This document shows positions 29,873-36,799 of a stretch of 64,000 nt of DNA, piece after piece. Position numbers and translations under genes: made by a program. Origin of the DNA: an uncultured Draconibacterium sp. (GTDB taxonomy: Bacteria; Bacteroidota; Bacteroidia; Bacteroidales; Prolixibacteraceae); assembly GCF_963675065.1 (NCBI RefSeq), contig NZ_OY775906.1, forward strand, positions 2,582,001-2,646,000. The letters run 5' to 3'. Below the pieces are notes generated by a model. It was not told the origin of the DNA and did no database searches. It worked only from the letters and a program-made list of their open reading frames with translations. Numbering within the stretch: position 1 is the stretch's first letter; each line of letters starts with the position of its first letter.

Positions 29873-30343
29873 ATGACTTTATCAACAATTTTAGCAACAA
29901 CAGTGGCAGGCTTTGGCGGACACGCTATTGCTCTGGGAATTGCAGGTGTAGGTTCAGCAATTGGAACCGGTATTGCAGGAATGGGAGCTTTAGGGCTTTG
30001 GAAACAATCGATCAGAGATAAGAAAAAACTCCCTTCGCTGGCCCTGGCAATGGTAGGTATGCCATTGAGCCAGGTAATTTATGGTATGATTTTTATGAAT
30101 TCGATGATCGGCGCTAACCTTAGCCCCGACAGTTATACCAACCAGATGATCTGGGCATTTTTTGTAGGTATCGCCATTGCAGCCTCTGCAATTATGCAGG
30201 GACGTGTTGGTGCTGCTGCTTGTGCCAACCTGGCTGTTGATGATAAACAAGGTTCGGGTATGTACATTGCCGCTATGGGTATCATCGAAACGGTTGCACT
30301 TCTTGCCATGGTATTTGGTATGGGAGGCATTCCAAGCGCTTAA
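29873..30343 (+). CDS. ntpK: V/A-type ATP synthase subunit K (rotor ring, predicted Na+-binding)
   Basis: 156-residue four-helix proteolipid, the same length as Enterococcus hirae NtpK. Seen: two glycine-rich helical hairpins; helix 2 contains MPLSQVIYG (S66, Q67), helix 3 contains IMQGRVGAA (Q109), helix 4 contains GIIETVALL (E139, T140). In NtpK, T64, Q65, Q110 and E139 bind Na+, so the ligand set is kept apart from Thr to Ser. A single carboxylate serves two hairpins, as in V-type rings. Last gene of the operon and followed by a strong terminator. Confidence 0.95.
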   Translation: MTLSTILATTVAGFGGHAIALGIAGVGSAIGTGIAGMGALGLWKQSIRDKKKLPSLALAMVGMPLSQVIYGMIFMNSMIGANLSPDSYTNQMIWAFFVGIAIAASAIMQGRVGAAACANLAVDDKQGSGMYIAAMGIIETVALLAMVFGMGGIPSA

Positions 30344-30356
30344 TAAACTCAAAAAA

Positions 30357-30400
30357 ATAAAATCTCCCTCGCTGAACAACAGCGGGGGATTTTATTTTAT
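30357..30400 (+). terminator. Terminator of the V/A-ATPase operon
   Basis: AAAA...CGCTG (arm ending 30374) pairs across the loop AACAA (30375-30379) with CAGCGGGGGATTTT (30380-30393), with a small bulge, followed by TATTTTAT. It begins 14 bp after the subunit K stop. Confidence 0.85.
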
Positions 30401-30452
30401 ATATGTAAATACAATTGAATATCTTTATCAAAGAAATCGATGAATTTACTAA

Positions 30453-31691
30453 ATGAGTTTAAAGATATTATTTCGCGGAAGAGTCTTACTGGCCATTATT
30501 ATCTTCACTACAATTACCTGTACCGGGATTATTTACACTTCCATAAAAAGTTTGCGACTCGACCGTGAACACCTTTCATTACTGGAACTTTCAAAAAACA
30601 TCGACCTCGAAATATCACACAGCCGAATCTTTCTGGATGATTACTTTTTGTTAAACGACTCATTGAAAAAAACAACGATCTTAGATTGTTTTACAACTTC
30701 CAACAGATACACTACTTCTCTCGACTCACTTATTGCTGAAAAATATAAAGGAAACCGCAAATCGGAACTTCAAAGTTCGCTTCAAGTAATAAGTAATCAG
30801 GTCAGCCAGTTACAAAATAAAGTAACGGCATCACTTCAAAATAACGCGAAAGATTTTAACGTGGCAATCTTAACTGAATATCGCGATTTTCAGCTTGCTT
30901 ACCAGGAATTGGACAGAAAGATTCATGATTATATCTTACACGAAAATAATGGGTTCAGACAACGCGTATTTACACTCCTGCTACTAACACTTTTTCTGCT
31001 GTTAGTATGTATATTTTTAATCTACCGAATAATAAATTCCTATAACACTATTGAAAAACAACAGGCTCTCAGAGCACTTGAGGTCGAGTATAAAGAACGT
31101 AAAAGAATAGCGGCCGATTTGCACGATGGGCTGGGCTCCATTCTTTCGAGCATTGCTCTTTTTATAAAACTCATAGAAAAAGATTGTAGAAATAACTCCG
31201 AAAACAAAAGCCTGGTTCAGGTTAAGGAACTATCGGCAATTGCTTTAGAAAACCTGGAAGCAACCATAAACAACTTAAACCCATCAATTCTAAACAAATA
31301 CGGATTACTAAAATCGCTGGAAATACTTTGCGATAAAATAAATGATATTGGGGAAGTTTCCTGCGTGGTAAATTCAACGAATCCGGAAATAAAGTTAGAT
31401 CCGAACATGGAACTAAATGTTTACCGTATTTGTAACGAACTAATAAACAACACGCTAAAACACGCTGACGCTTCAAAACTACACATCGACATTCAACAAA
31501 TTAAAAAGACAGTAGTTATATTGTATTGCGACAACGGAAAAGGATTTAATCCTGAGCTTATTCACACATCAGATGAAGAAAAAATGGGACTGCGAAATAT
31601 AATTAACCGTATCGAGTCATTTGGTGGTAAATACGAAATTAACACCGGTGAAGGAAAGGGAGTTGAAATAAAGCTTAGTTTCACGATATAA
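30453..31691 (+). CDS. Sensor histidine kinase, NarL/DesK type
   Basis: 412-residue inner-membrane kinase. Seen: transmembrane segment at about 11-30, a periplasmic all-helical sensor domain to about 168 (rich in coiled-coil-like repeats), second transmembrane segment about 170-192, then a HisKA_3 dimerisation domain with ERKRIAADLHDGLGSILSS placing the phosphoacceptor at H224, and a HATPase domain with ELINNTLKHADAS (N box), YCDNGKGF (G1) and KMGLRNIINRIESFGG (G2). All catalytic boxes are present. It is followed 3 bp later by its response regulator. The signal is unknown; the sensor domain resembles four-helix 5TM-less types only in general. Confidence 0.93.
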   Translation: MSLKILFRGRVLLAIIIFTTITCTGIIYTSIKSLRLDREHLSLLELSKNIDLEISHSRIFLDDYFLLNDSLKKTTILDCFTTSNRYTTSLDSLIAEKYKGNRKSELQSSLQVISNQVSQLQNKVTASLQNNAKDFNVAILTEYRDFQLAYQELDRKIHDYILHENNGFRQRVFTLLLLTLFLLLVCIFLIYRIINSYNTIEKQQALRALEVEYKERKRIAADLHDGLGSILSSIALFIKLIEKDCRNNSENKSLVQVKELSAIALENLEATINNLNPSILNKYGLLKSLEILCDKINDIGEVSCVVNSTNPEIKLDPNMELNVYRICNELINNTLKHADASKLHIDIQQIKKTVVILYCDNGKGFNPELIHTSDEEKMGLRNIINRIESFGGKYEINTGEGKGVEIKLSFTI

Positions 31692-31694
31692 TTC

Positions 31695-32354
31695 ATGAAC
31701 ATGGAGAACACAAACATTATAATCGTTGACGACCACAAAATTTTTAGAGATGGGTTGATAATGTTACTAAGCAATTTCGACTTTGTAACGGTTGTCGGAG
31801 AAGCTGCAAATGGCGAAGCCTTTCTGGAACTTATTGACGACATTGAACCCGACATCGTTTTAATGGACATTAATATGCCTAAAATGAACGGCATTGAAGC
31901 CACAAAACAAGCACTAAAAAAGTATCCTGAATTAAAAGTTATTGCACTAACATCTTTTGCCGACGATGAATATATAGAGCAAATGATTTCGGCCGGAGTG
32001 GAAGGCTATATGCTAAAACGATCTGATATTGAAGACTTTGAAAAAGCCATTAAAAAAGTTGCCGATGGAGGGAGTTACTTCTCTTCAGAAATTATAAAAG
32101 TAATTTCGCGCAATTTGTATAAAGACAAGGAACGTAGGACGGGCGAACAACTTCTGGCCCAATTTACCTCTCGAGAGAAGGAAATCTTAAACTTAATTTG
32201 CAAAGGGCTTAACAACTACCAAATTGCTGAATTAATTCATTTAAGCCCAAAAACGGTAGAGAAATACAAAAGTAACCTCTTTCAGAAAACAGAAACTTTT
32301 AACACCGTTAACCTGGTTATTTACGCTTTTAAAAATCAGCTTATTTCACTGTAA
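31695..32354 (+). CDS. NarL/LuxR-family response regulator
   Basis: 219-residue DNA-binding regulator partnered with the kinase three bases upstream. Seen: receiver domain with NIIIVDDHKIFRDG, phosphoacceptor Asp58 in DIVLMDINMPKMNG, ALTSFADD and GYMLKRS (conserved Lys); C-terminal LuxR helix-turn-helix with FTSREKEILNLICKGLNNYQIAELIHLSPKTVEKYKSNL. An in-frame ATG two codons later is an alternative start. No target is indicated by position. Confidence 0.95.
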   Translation: MNMENTNIIIVDDHKIFRDGLIMLLSNFDFVTVVGEAANGEAFLELIDDIEPDIVLMDINMPKMNGIEATKQALKKYPELKVIALTSFADDEYIEQMISAGVEGYMLKRSDIEDFEKAIKKVADGGSYFSSEIIKVISRNLYKDKERRTGEQLLAQFTSREKEILNLICKGLNNYQIAELIHLSPKTVEKYKSNLFQKTETFNTVNLVIYAFKNQLISL

Positions 32355-32403
32355 CAGCTCGTTTTTACATTCAACAAAAAACAGATAATACGAACTTCTG
32401 AAC

Positions 32404-32438
32404 AAAAAGAAAGCTGCCCTTTTAAAAGAGCAGCTTTC
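32404..32438 (-). terminator. Terminator between convergent response-regulator and OmpA-family genes
   Basis: GAAAGCTGC (32409-32417) pairs with GCAGCTTTC (32430-32438), extended inward by CTTTT/AAAAG. On the minus strand it is followed by CTTTTTG-like U-run (32404-32408), so it mainly ends the OmpA-family transcript; it may also slow the opposite one. Confidence 0.7.
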
Positions 32439-32464
32439 AGATGATTGGTATATACTACTTAAAA

Positions 32465-34009
32465 CTAATTTCCATTCATTTCAAGAATTGTAAATTCTGT
32501 TCTACGGTTTTTACGATGATCTGCTGCTGAACAAGGAACTCCATCATCACATTGGTTTACTAACTGAGTTTCACCATATCCCTTGGCAGTAATCCTATTC
32601 TCGTCAATTCCTTTGCTTACAATATAGCTAACTGCTGAATCTGAACGTTTCTGACTCAGAATTTGGTTATAAGCATCACTACCACGACAGTCGGTGTGCG
32701 ATCCCAATTCAACTTTCCAGTCAGGATTATCATTCATTACTTTTACCAACTTATCCAGTTCAACTTCCGATTCCGGTAAAATATTCCATTTGTCAAAGTC
32801 GTAATAAATATTTTCCATAACAAACTTCTGCCTTACTTCTACTTTTTCAACCCATAATGTATCGCGAAGAACACCAAAAGGTTTTCCAACTGTAGAAATA
32901 GTTTTCGAATCGTTCATGTAACCATCAATATTACTTGAAACAGAATAGCTTTTATCTTCTTCTAATTCGGACTTAAATACGGTGCCCGCAATTGTCTTTG
33001 CTACCCCATCAAATGTAATATCAGCATCTTCCATTGGTTCCATCGACTTCTTATCCATAACGATCAGCTCAAGATGGTATAAACCATTAAGCAGAACCTT
33101 ATAAATATCGTCGCTTCCCATTCCTCCTTCTTTGTTCGAGCAATAGTATCCAACTTCTCCTTCAGGATGAATTACAAAACCAAAATCGTCACCGGCAGAG
33201 TTTAATTCAGTCAACTCGGCAACTCCGGTAATGTTATCGCCAAATAGTCCAACATTGTACATATTAAGATCATCCCCAGCACCTCTTCCATTTGATGCAA
33301 AAATCAGGAATTTGCCTTTATAAATAAAAGGGAACATTTCATTTTTATCGGTATTTACTGCGCTACCCATATTGTGCATTTCGCCCCAGGTACCGTTTGT
33401 GCGAACTGACCTGTAAATATCTGTTCCTCCGAGCCCTTTTTCAGGAATATCTGAAACAAAATACAAAGTATCGCCCGTAGCGGTAATACTTGGATGACCT
33501 ACCGAATAAGTTGGATCGTTAAATGGCAACTCTCCTGTTTTCTGCCATTCGCCATTAACTTTTTTGGCGATGATAATTTTCAGACGGATATCTGCCTTTT
33601 GATAAACTTTATTTCGAACCTCGGGATTTTCGAAGTTACTTAAAGTAACAAAAAGCTCTCCGGTTGCTTCGCAATACGAAACCGGTCCGGCATGATAACC
33701 TTCGCTTGCCGAAGCCAGCATAGCGCTTCTTCCCGATTTTACATTACCTTTTGCATCTGTTGGAGTTGAATACAAATTATAATAGATTTTCTTATCAGAA
33801 CCATTATTTAATTTCTCAATTTCTTCATCGGTATAGGCCGAATACCAAAGCTCATCGCCCACGAAACCGGGACCAAAATCACTTTGTGTTGTATTCAGAT
33901 TGGTCTTTTCGGTTTCGAGCTTGACCATTTTTTTGAAATAAACACATTCTTGTTGAGCAAACACCAACATTGGTACAAATGCAAAAAGAAAAAGTAATAC
34001 TCTTTTCAT
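32465..34009 (-). CDS. OmpA-family protein with PD40 (WD40-like) repeats
   Basis: 514-residue envelope protein. Seen: signal peptide MKRVLLFLFAFVPMLVFAQ; residues about 50-310 with PD40-like beta-propeller repeats (HPSITATGDTLYFVSDIPEKGL, FPFIYKGKFLIFASNGRG); a short beta-sandwich-like part near 320-375 (LELIVMDKKSMEPMEDADI); C-terminal OmpA peptidoglycan-binding domain from about 390 with NIYYDFDKWNILPESEVELD, GSHTDCRGSDAYNQILSQKRSDSAV and RITAKGYGE. The peptidoglycan-binding Asp and Arg are kept (TDCRG...QKRSD). Single-gene unit, ending in a terminator. Related proteins often accompany type IX secretion; that link is not shown here. Confidence 0.92.
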   Translation of the reverse strand: MKRVLLFLFAFVPMLVFAQQECVYFKKMVKLETEKTNLNTTQSDFGPGFVGDELWYSAYTDEEIEKLNNGSDKKIYYNLYSTPTDAKGNVKSGRSAMLASASEGYHAGPVSYCEATGELFVTLSNFENPEVRNKVYQKADIRLKIIIAKKVNGEWQKTGELPFNDPTYSVGHPSITATGDTLYFVSDIPEKGLGGTDIYRSVRTNGTWGEMHNMGSAVNTDKNEMFPFIYKGKFLIFASNGRGAGDDLNMYNVGLFGDNITGVAELTELNSAGDDFGFVIHPEGEVGYYCSNKEGGMGSDDIYKVLLNGLYHLELIVMDKKSMEPMEDADITFDGVAKTIAGTVFKSELEEDKSYSVSSNIDGYMNDSKTISTVGKPFGVLRDTLWVEKVEVRQKFVMENIYYDFDKWNILPESEVELDKLVKVMNDNPDWKVELGSHTDCRGSDAYNQILSQKRSDSAVSYIVSKGIDENRITAKGYGETQLVNQCDDGVPCSAADHRKNRRTEFTILEMNGN

Positions 34010-34062
34010 AATTATTTGAATTTAGGATTTTCAGAAAACTTGTTAAATATTATACATATAAA

Positions 34063-34092
34063 ATATTAAGACAGCATCCGGCTTCTTAATAT
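34063..34092. repeat. Inverted repeat between rlmD and the OmpA-family gene
   Basis: ATATTAAG (34063-34070) and CTTAATAT (34085-34092) with a 14-base loop, lying between the rlmD stop and the OmpA-family start, both on the minus strand. It may be a weak terminator for rlmD, but no U-run follows. Confidence 0.35.
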
Positions 34093-34154
34093 GACCCTTA
34101 TTTTTGCAACTTTTAATTGCATTTTGAGACACCAAGTTAGACTATTTTATGTAA

Positions 34155-35570
34155 TTAATCAAGTCTTTTTCTGAGCATTACCACATTTTCCACATGATGT
34201 GTATGAGGAAACATATCAACGGGCTGAATTTTCTCAATTTGGTACAACGAATCAAGCATCGCAAGGTCGCGTGCCTGGGTGGCAGGATTACAACTAACAT
34301 AAACAATTTTGTGCGGCTCCATTTTTAAAATGGTTTCAATTACATCGGCATGCATTCCGGCTCGTGGCGGATCGGTAATTACTACTTCAGGGTTGCCGTG
34401 TTCACTTATAAATGTTTCGTTAAGAACATCTTTCATATCGCCGGCAAAAAACTTTGTATTTTCTATATTGTTGAGTTCCGAGTTTAATTTAGCATCCTCA
34501 ATCGCTTCGGGCACATATTCAATTCCCACAACTTTTTTCGCCTTTTTAGCCACAAAATTAGCGATCGTACCGGTTCCGGTGTAAAGGTCGTATACGATCT
34601 CATCTCCCTTAAGTTGGGCAAAATCACGGGCTATCTTATATAACTCGTAAGCCTGTTCGGAGTTGGTTTGATAAAAGCTTTTTGGACCAATTTTAAATTG
34701 TAATCCCTCCATTTGTTCCAGCACAAAATCACGCCCTGAAAATACCTTTATTTCCTGATCGGTTATCGTATCGTTTCCTTTTGTATTAACAACATACATT
34801 AACGAAGTTATCCCCGGGAACTCGTTCTTCACGGCAGCTAACAACTGTTCGCGTGCCGGTTCATCTTCGTAAAAGAAACTTACAATAACCATCACCTCGT
34901 CTGTTGATGTAGTCCTGATTATCAGCGTTCTTAAGAATCCTTTCTGTTCGCGAATATCGAAGAAAGATAATTTTTCGTTCAAAGCATAATTGTAAATATA
35001 GTTGCGAATTTGGTTCGACGGATCATCCTGTAACCAGCATTTATCAATATTCACCACTTTATCAAACAACCCGGGAACGTGAAAACCAAGAGCATTCGGA
35101 TCTTTAATTTCCTCATTGCTCTCAACCTCCTCGAAACTTAACCAGCGTTTGTTCGAAAAGGTGAATTCCATTTTATTTCTGTAGAAAGTGTTCTTCTCAG
35201 AACCCAGAATTGGCAGCATTTCAGGCATTTCCATTTTTCCGATTCTGGATAACTGATCCTGCACCTGTTTTTGTTTGTAGAATAATTGCTTTTCGTAAGG
35301 CAGAATTTGCCACTTACACCCGCCGCATACGCCAAAATGCTCGCAGAATGCTTCAGCTCTGTCTTCGCTGTATGCTTTAAACTCTTTTACAATAGCTTCC
35401 TGATAACGTCTTCTTTTCTTTGTTACCTGCAAATCAACCACATCACCTGGAATGGCCAGCTTGGTAAAAACAACCACATCGCCAACACGTGCAACAGCTT
35501 TTCCTTCTGCACCAATATCTTCAATTTTTACATTCTCGTAAAACGGCTTCTTTCTTTTTCTTCTTCCCAC
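34155..35570 (-). CDS. rlmD: 23S rRNA (uracil-C5)-methyltransferase, RlmD/RumA type
   Basis: 471-residue cytoplasmic RNA methyltransferase. Seen: basic N terminus and TRAM domain (about 10-70; DIGAEGKAVARVGDVVVF), iron-sulfur cysteines in AFCEHFGVCGGCKWQ with a fourth near WLQDD upstream (NIDKCWL), S-adenosylmethionine motifs VYDLYTGTGTIANFVA and VVGIEYVPEAIEDA, TDPPRAGMH, and the catalytic VSCNPATQARD. Domain order and length match the RlmD/RlmCD group; which uridine is modified cannot be told. The gene has its own promoter-like element and faces away from the candidate 6S-like RNA. Confidence 0.92.
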   Translation of the reverse strand: MGRRKRKKPFYENVKIEDIGAEGKAVARVGDVVVFTKLAIPGDVVDLQVTKKRRRYQEAIVKEFKAYSEDRAEAFCEHFGVCGGCKWQILPYEKQLFYKQKQVQDQLSRIGKMEMPEMLPILGSEKNTFYRNKMEFTFSNKRWLSFEEVESNEEIKDPNALGFHVPGLFDKVVNIDKCWLQDDPSNQIRNYIYNYALNEKLSFFDIREQKGFLRTLIIRTTSTDEVMVIVSFFYEDEPAREQLLAAVKNEFPGITSLMYVVNTKGNDTITDQEIKVFSGRDFVLEQMEGLQFKIGPKSFYQTNSEQAYELYKIARDFAQLKGDEIVYDLYTGTGTIANFVAKKAKKVVGIEYVPEAIEDAKLNSELNNIENTKFFAGDMKDVLNETFISEHGNPEVVITDPPRAGMHADVIETILKMEPHKIVYVSCNPATQARDLAMLDSLYQIEKIQPVDMFPHTHHVENVVMLRKRLD

Positions 35571-35587
35571 TGCTTTCTAATTTTGCG

Positions 35588-35595
35588 CAAATATA
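35588..35595 (-). promoter_or_regulatory. -7 promoter element for rlmD
   Basis: On the minus strand this reads TATATTTG, a perfect TAnnTTTG, 17 bp before the rlmD ATG. Confidence 0.55.
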
Positions 35596-35742
35596 ATTCA
35601 ATATTCATTACTGCATTATTATTGCATAAACAGTCATTTCCCAAATAAACATAGTTTTTCCCATTTTGGGAAAACCGACCTCTTTTATATGCACAGAAGT
35701 GATTTTATGTTTCACAAAGCTTTTCTGCTTTGATCATTTCCT

Positions 35743-35750
35743 TATATTTG
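35743..35750 (+). promoter_or_regulatory. -7 promoter element for the candidate 6S-like RNA
   Basis: TATATTTG, matching TAnnTTTG. The predicted start about seven bases later would give an RNA of about 160 nt ending at the terminator at 35899-35918. Confidence 0.5.
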
Positions 35751-35756
35751 CTATTG

Positions 35757-35918
35757 ATTTAATGGTTGGTTTTATTTTCAATAAGTAAAACTTAAAAGGG
35801 GAAAGCGACTTCTGTATTTATGATTGGTTTTGTGTTTAGGGGTTTGTAAATTATCAATCATCTTCAAAAAGCGTCCATAGAGCTTTCCCCTTCCTTTTTG
35901 CCCGAGAGGGCATTTTTT
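35757..35918 (+). ncRNA. Candidate structured small RNA, 6S-like, with own terminator
   Basis: No open frame, but a clear rod structure: an 11-bp perfect closing stem AAGGGGAAAGC (35796-35806) with GCTTTCCCCTT (35882-35892), a large asymmetric internal bubble (13 and 20 bases), an upper stem ATGATTG (35820-35826) with CAATCAT (35855-35861), and an apical loop. Downstream is a terminator, TGCCC-GAGA-GGGCA at 35899-35912 followed by six T. A closing stem, open central bubble and independent terminator are the plan of 6S RNA, which binds RNA polymerase by mimicking melted promoter DNA; the bubble holds TATTTATG, one base off the local -7 element. Identity is inference from structure only; ends are approximate. 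Confidence 0.5.
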
Positions 35919-36026
35919 ATGTCTAAATTTTTGATATTCCTTGATTCGGATAGCTATTTAATGAGATCTTATTAATGCACTTAACTTTAATCATTAAGTT
36001 ATGCAGAGTACTGAAAAAATGGAAAC

Positions 36027-36059
36027 AAAAAAAGCTCCGAATTTCTTCGAAGCTTTTTT
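36027..36059 (-). terminator. Terminator of tRNA-Lys copy 1
   Basis: AAAAAAGCT (36028-36036) pairs with AGCTTTTTT (36051-36059), continued inward with one mismatch by CGAA/TTCG. On the minus strand it ends in a run of U, starting 7 bases after the tRNA 3' end. Confidence 0.8.
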
Positions 36060-36065
36060 GTGGTG

Positions 36066-36138
36066 TGACTCAGCTGGGTCTCGAACCCAGGACCCCATCC
36101 TTAAAAGGGATGTGCTCTACCAACTGAGCTACTGAGTC
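36066..36138 (-). tRNA. tRNA-Lys (anticodon UUU), copy 1
   Basis: 73-nt cloverleaf read on the minus strand: acceptor GACTCAG/CTGAGTC, D-arm GCTC...GAGC, anticodon arm CATCC-CTTTTAA-GGATG giving anticodon UUU, T-arm CTGGG-TTCGAGA-CCCAG, discriminator A. CCA is not encoded directly; the genome reads ACACCA here. Preceded by a -7 element at 36173-36180 and followed by a terminator. Confidence 0.97.
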
Positions 36139-36172
36139 ATCCTATAGTACCTCTGTTTCTCAAAGGCGGGTG

Positions 36173-36180
36173 CAAAAATA
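36173..36180 (-). promoter_or_regulatory. -7 promoter element for tRNA-Lys copy 1
   Basis: Minus strand reads TATTTTTG (TAnnTTTG), 34 bp before the mature tRNA 5' end. The same element lies at the same distance before copy 2. Confidence 0.6.
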
Positions 36181-36349
36181 ACTATTATTTTTTTTCATAC
36201 AAATAAAGTAGCATCAACTGCGTAACTTCCTCATAAAAACACCATATTTTCTGGCTCTAAATATTCTGAGAACGAAGCGATTCTGTAAATCAAAAAAATA
36301 CACAAAAAAGCTCAATACCCTGTGCGTTCAATTTCCTAAATTTCAGAAA

Positions 36350-36385
36350 ATAAAAAAGCGCCTAAATCAACGATTTAAGCGCTTT
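36350..36385 (-). terminator. Terminator of tRNA-Lys copy 2
   Basis: AAAGCGC (36355-36361) pairs with GCGCTTT (36379-36385), then one mismatch and TAAATC/GATTTA (36363-36368 and 36372-36377) around an AAC loop. On the minus strand it runs into six U. Confidence 0.82.
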
Positions 36386-36410
36386 CGATTCGGAATAACT
36401 TCCGACTTGG

Positions 36411-36483
36411 TGACTCAGCTGGGTCTCGAACCCAGGACCCCATCCTTAAAAGGGATGTGCTCTACCAACTGAGCTACTGAGTC
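36411..36483 (-). tRNA. tRNA-Lys (anticodon UUU), copy 2
   Basis: Identical 73-nt sequence to copy 1, 345 bp away. Here CCA follows the discriminator directly (36408-36410 on the minus strand). The upstream 65-70 bp are also nearly the same as those before copy 1, so promoter and gene were duplicated together. Own terminator at 36350-36385. Confidence 0.97.
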
Positions 36484-36518
36484 ATCCTTATAGTACCTTT
36501 GTTTCTCAAAGGCGGGTG

Positions 36519-36526
36519 CAAAAGTA
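36519..36526 (-). promoter_or_regulatory. -7 promoter element for tRNA-Lys copy 2
   Basis: Minus strand reads TACTTTTG (TAnnTTTG), 35 bp before the mature 5' end, paralogous to the element at 36173-36180. Confidence 0.6.
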
Positions 36527-36799
36527 ATTATTATTTTTTTTCACACAAATCACATGGCTATTTTTTTTAAAAAAAATTGAATCTGGTAGCTTCTTCTCTA
36601 TACCATTTTCAAGTATCGCGTACCTTTATTTCCTCACCTCACAAATACACCATCCACATTTACAATAATTTACAAAATATTTAGTTTTGGGACTAATTTT
36701 ATTTCAGACGATTTATTTGATGAGAAAAAATTTTAATATTAGTTTTGATTCTTCTTGAAAACTAAGTTTGAACAGGCAACAACTTAATACTACACCACT

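Larger units (their letters stand above)
36139..36551. repeat. Tandem duplication carrying tRNA-Lys and its promoter
   Basis: Segments 36066-36205 and 36411-36551 align over about 140 bp including the tRNA and the upstream CTCAAAGGCGGGTGCAAAA stretch, with a few substitutions and one single-base indel, all outside the tRNA. The terminators and the spacer between are unrelated. Confidence 0.85.

Noticed and set aside
32404..32438. Riboswitch or attenuator
   Set aside because: It lies between two convergent gene ends, so a terminator is the simpler reading.
36066..36483. Genomic island boundary at the tRNA-Lys genes
   Set aside because: No integrase gene and no truncated tRNA repeat further away in the window; only a local duplication is visible.
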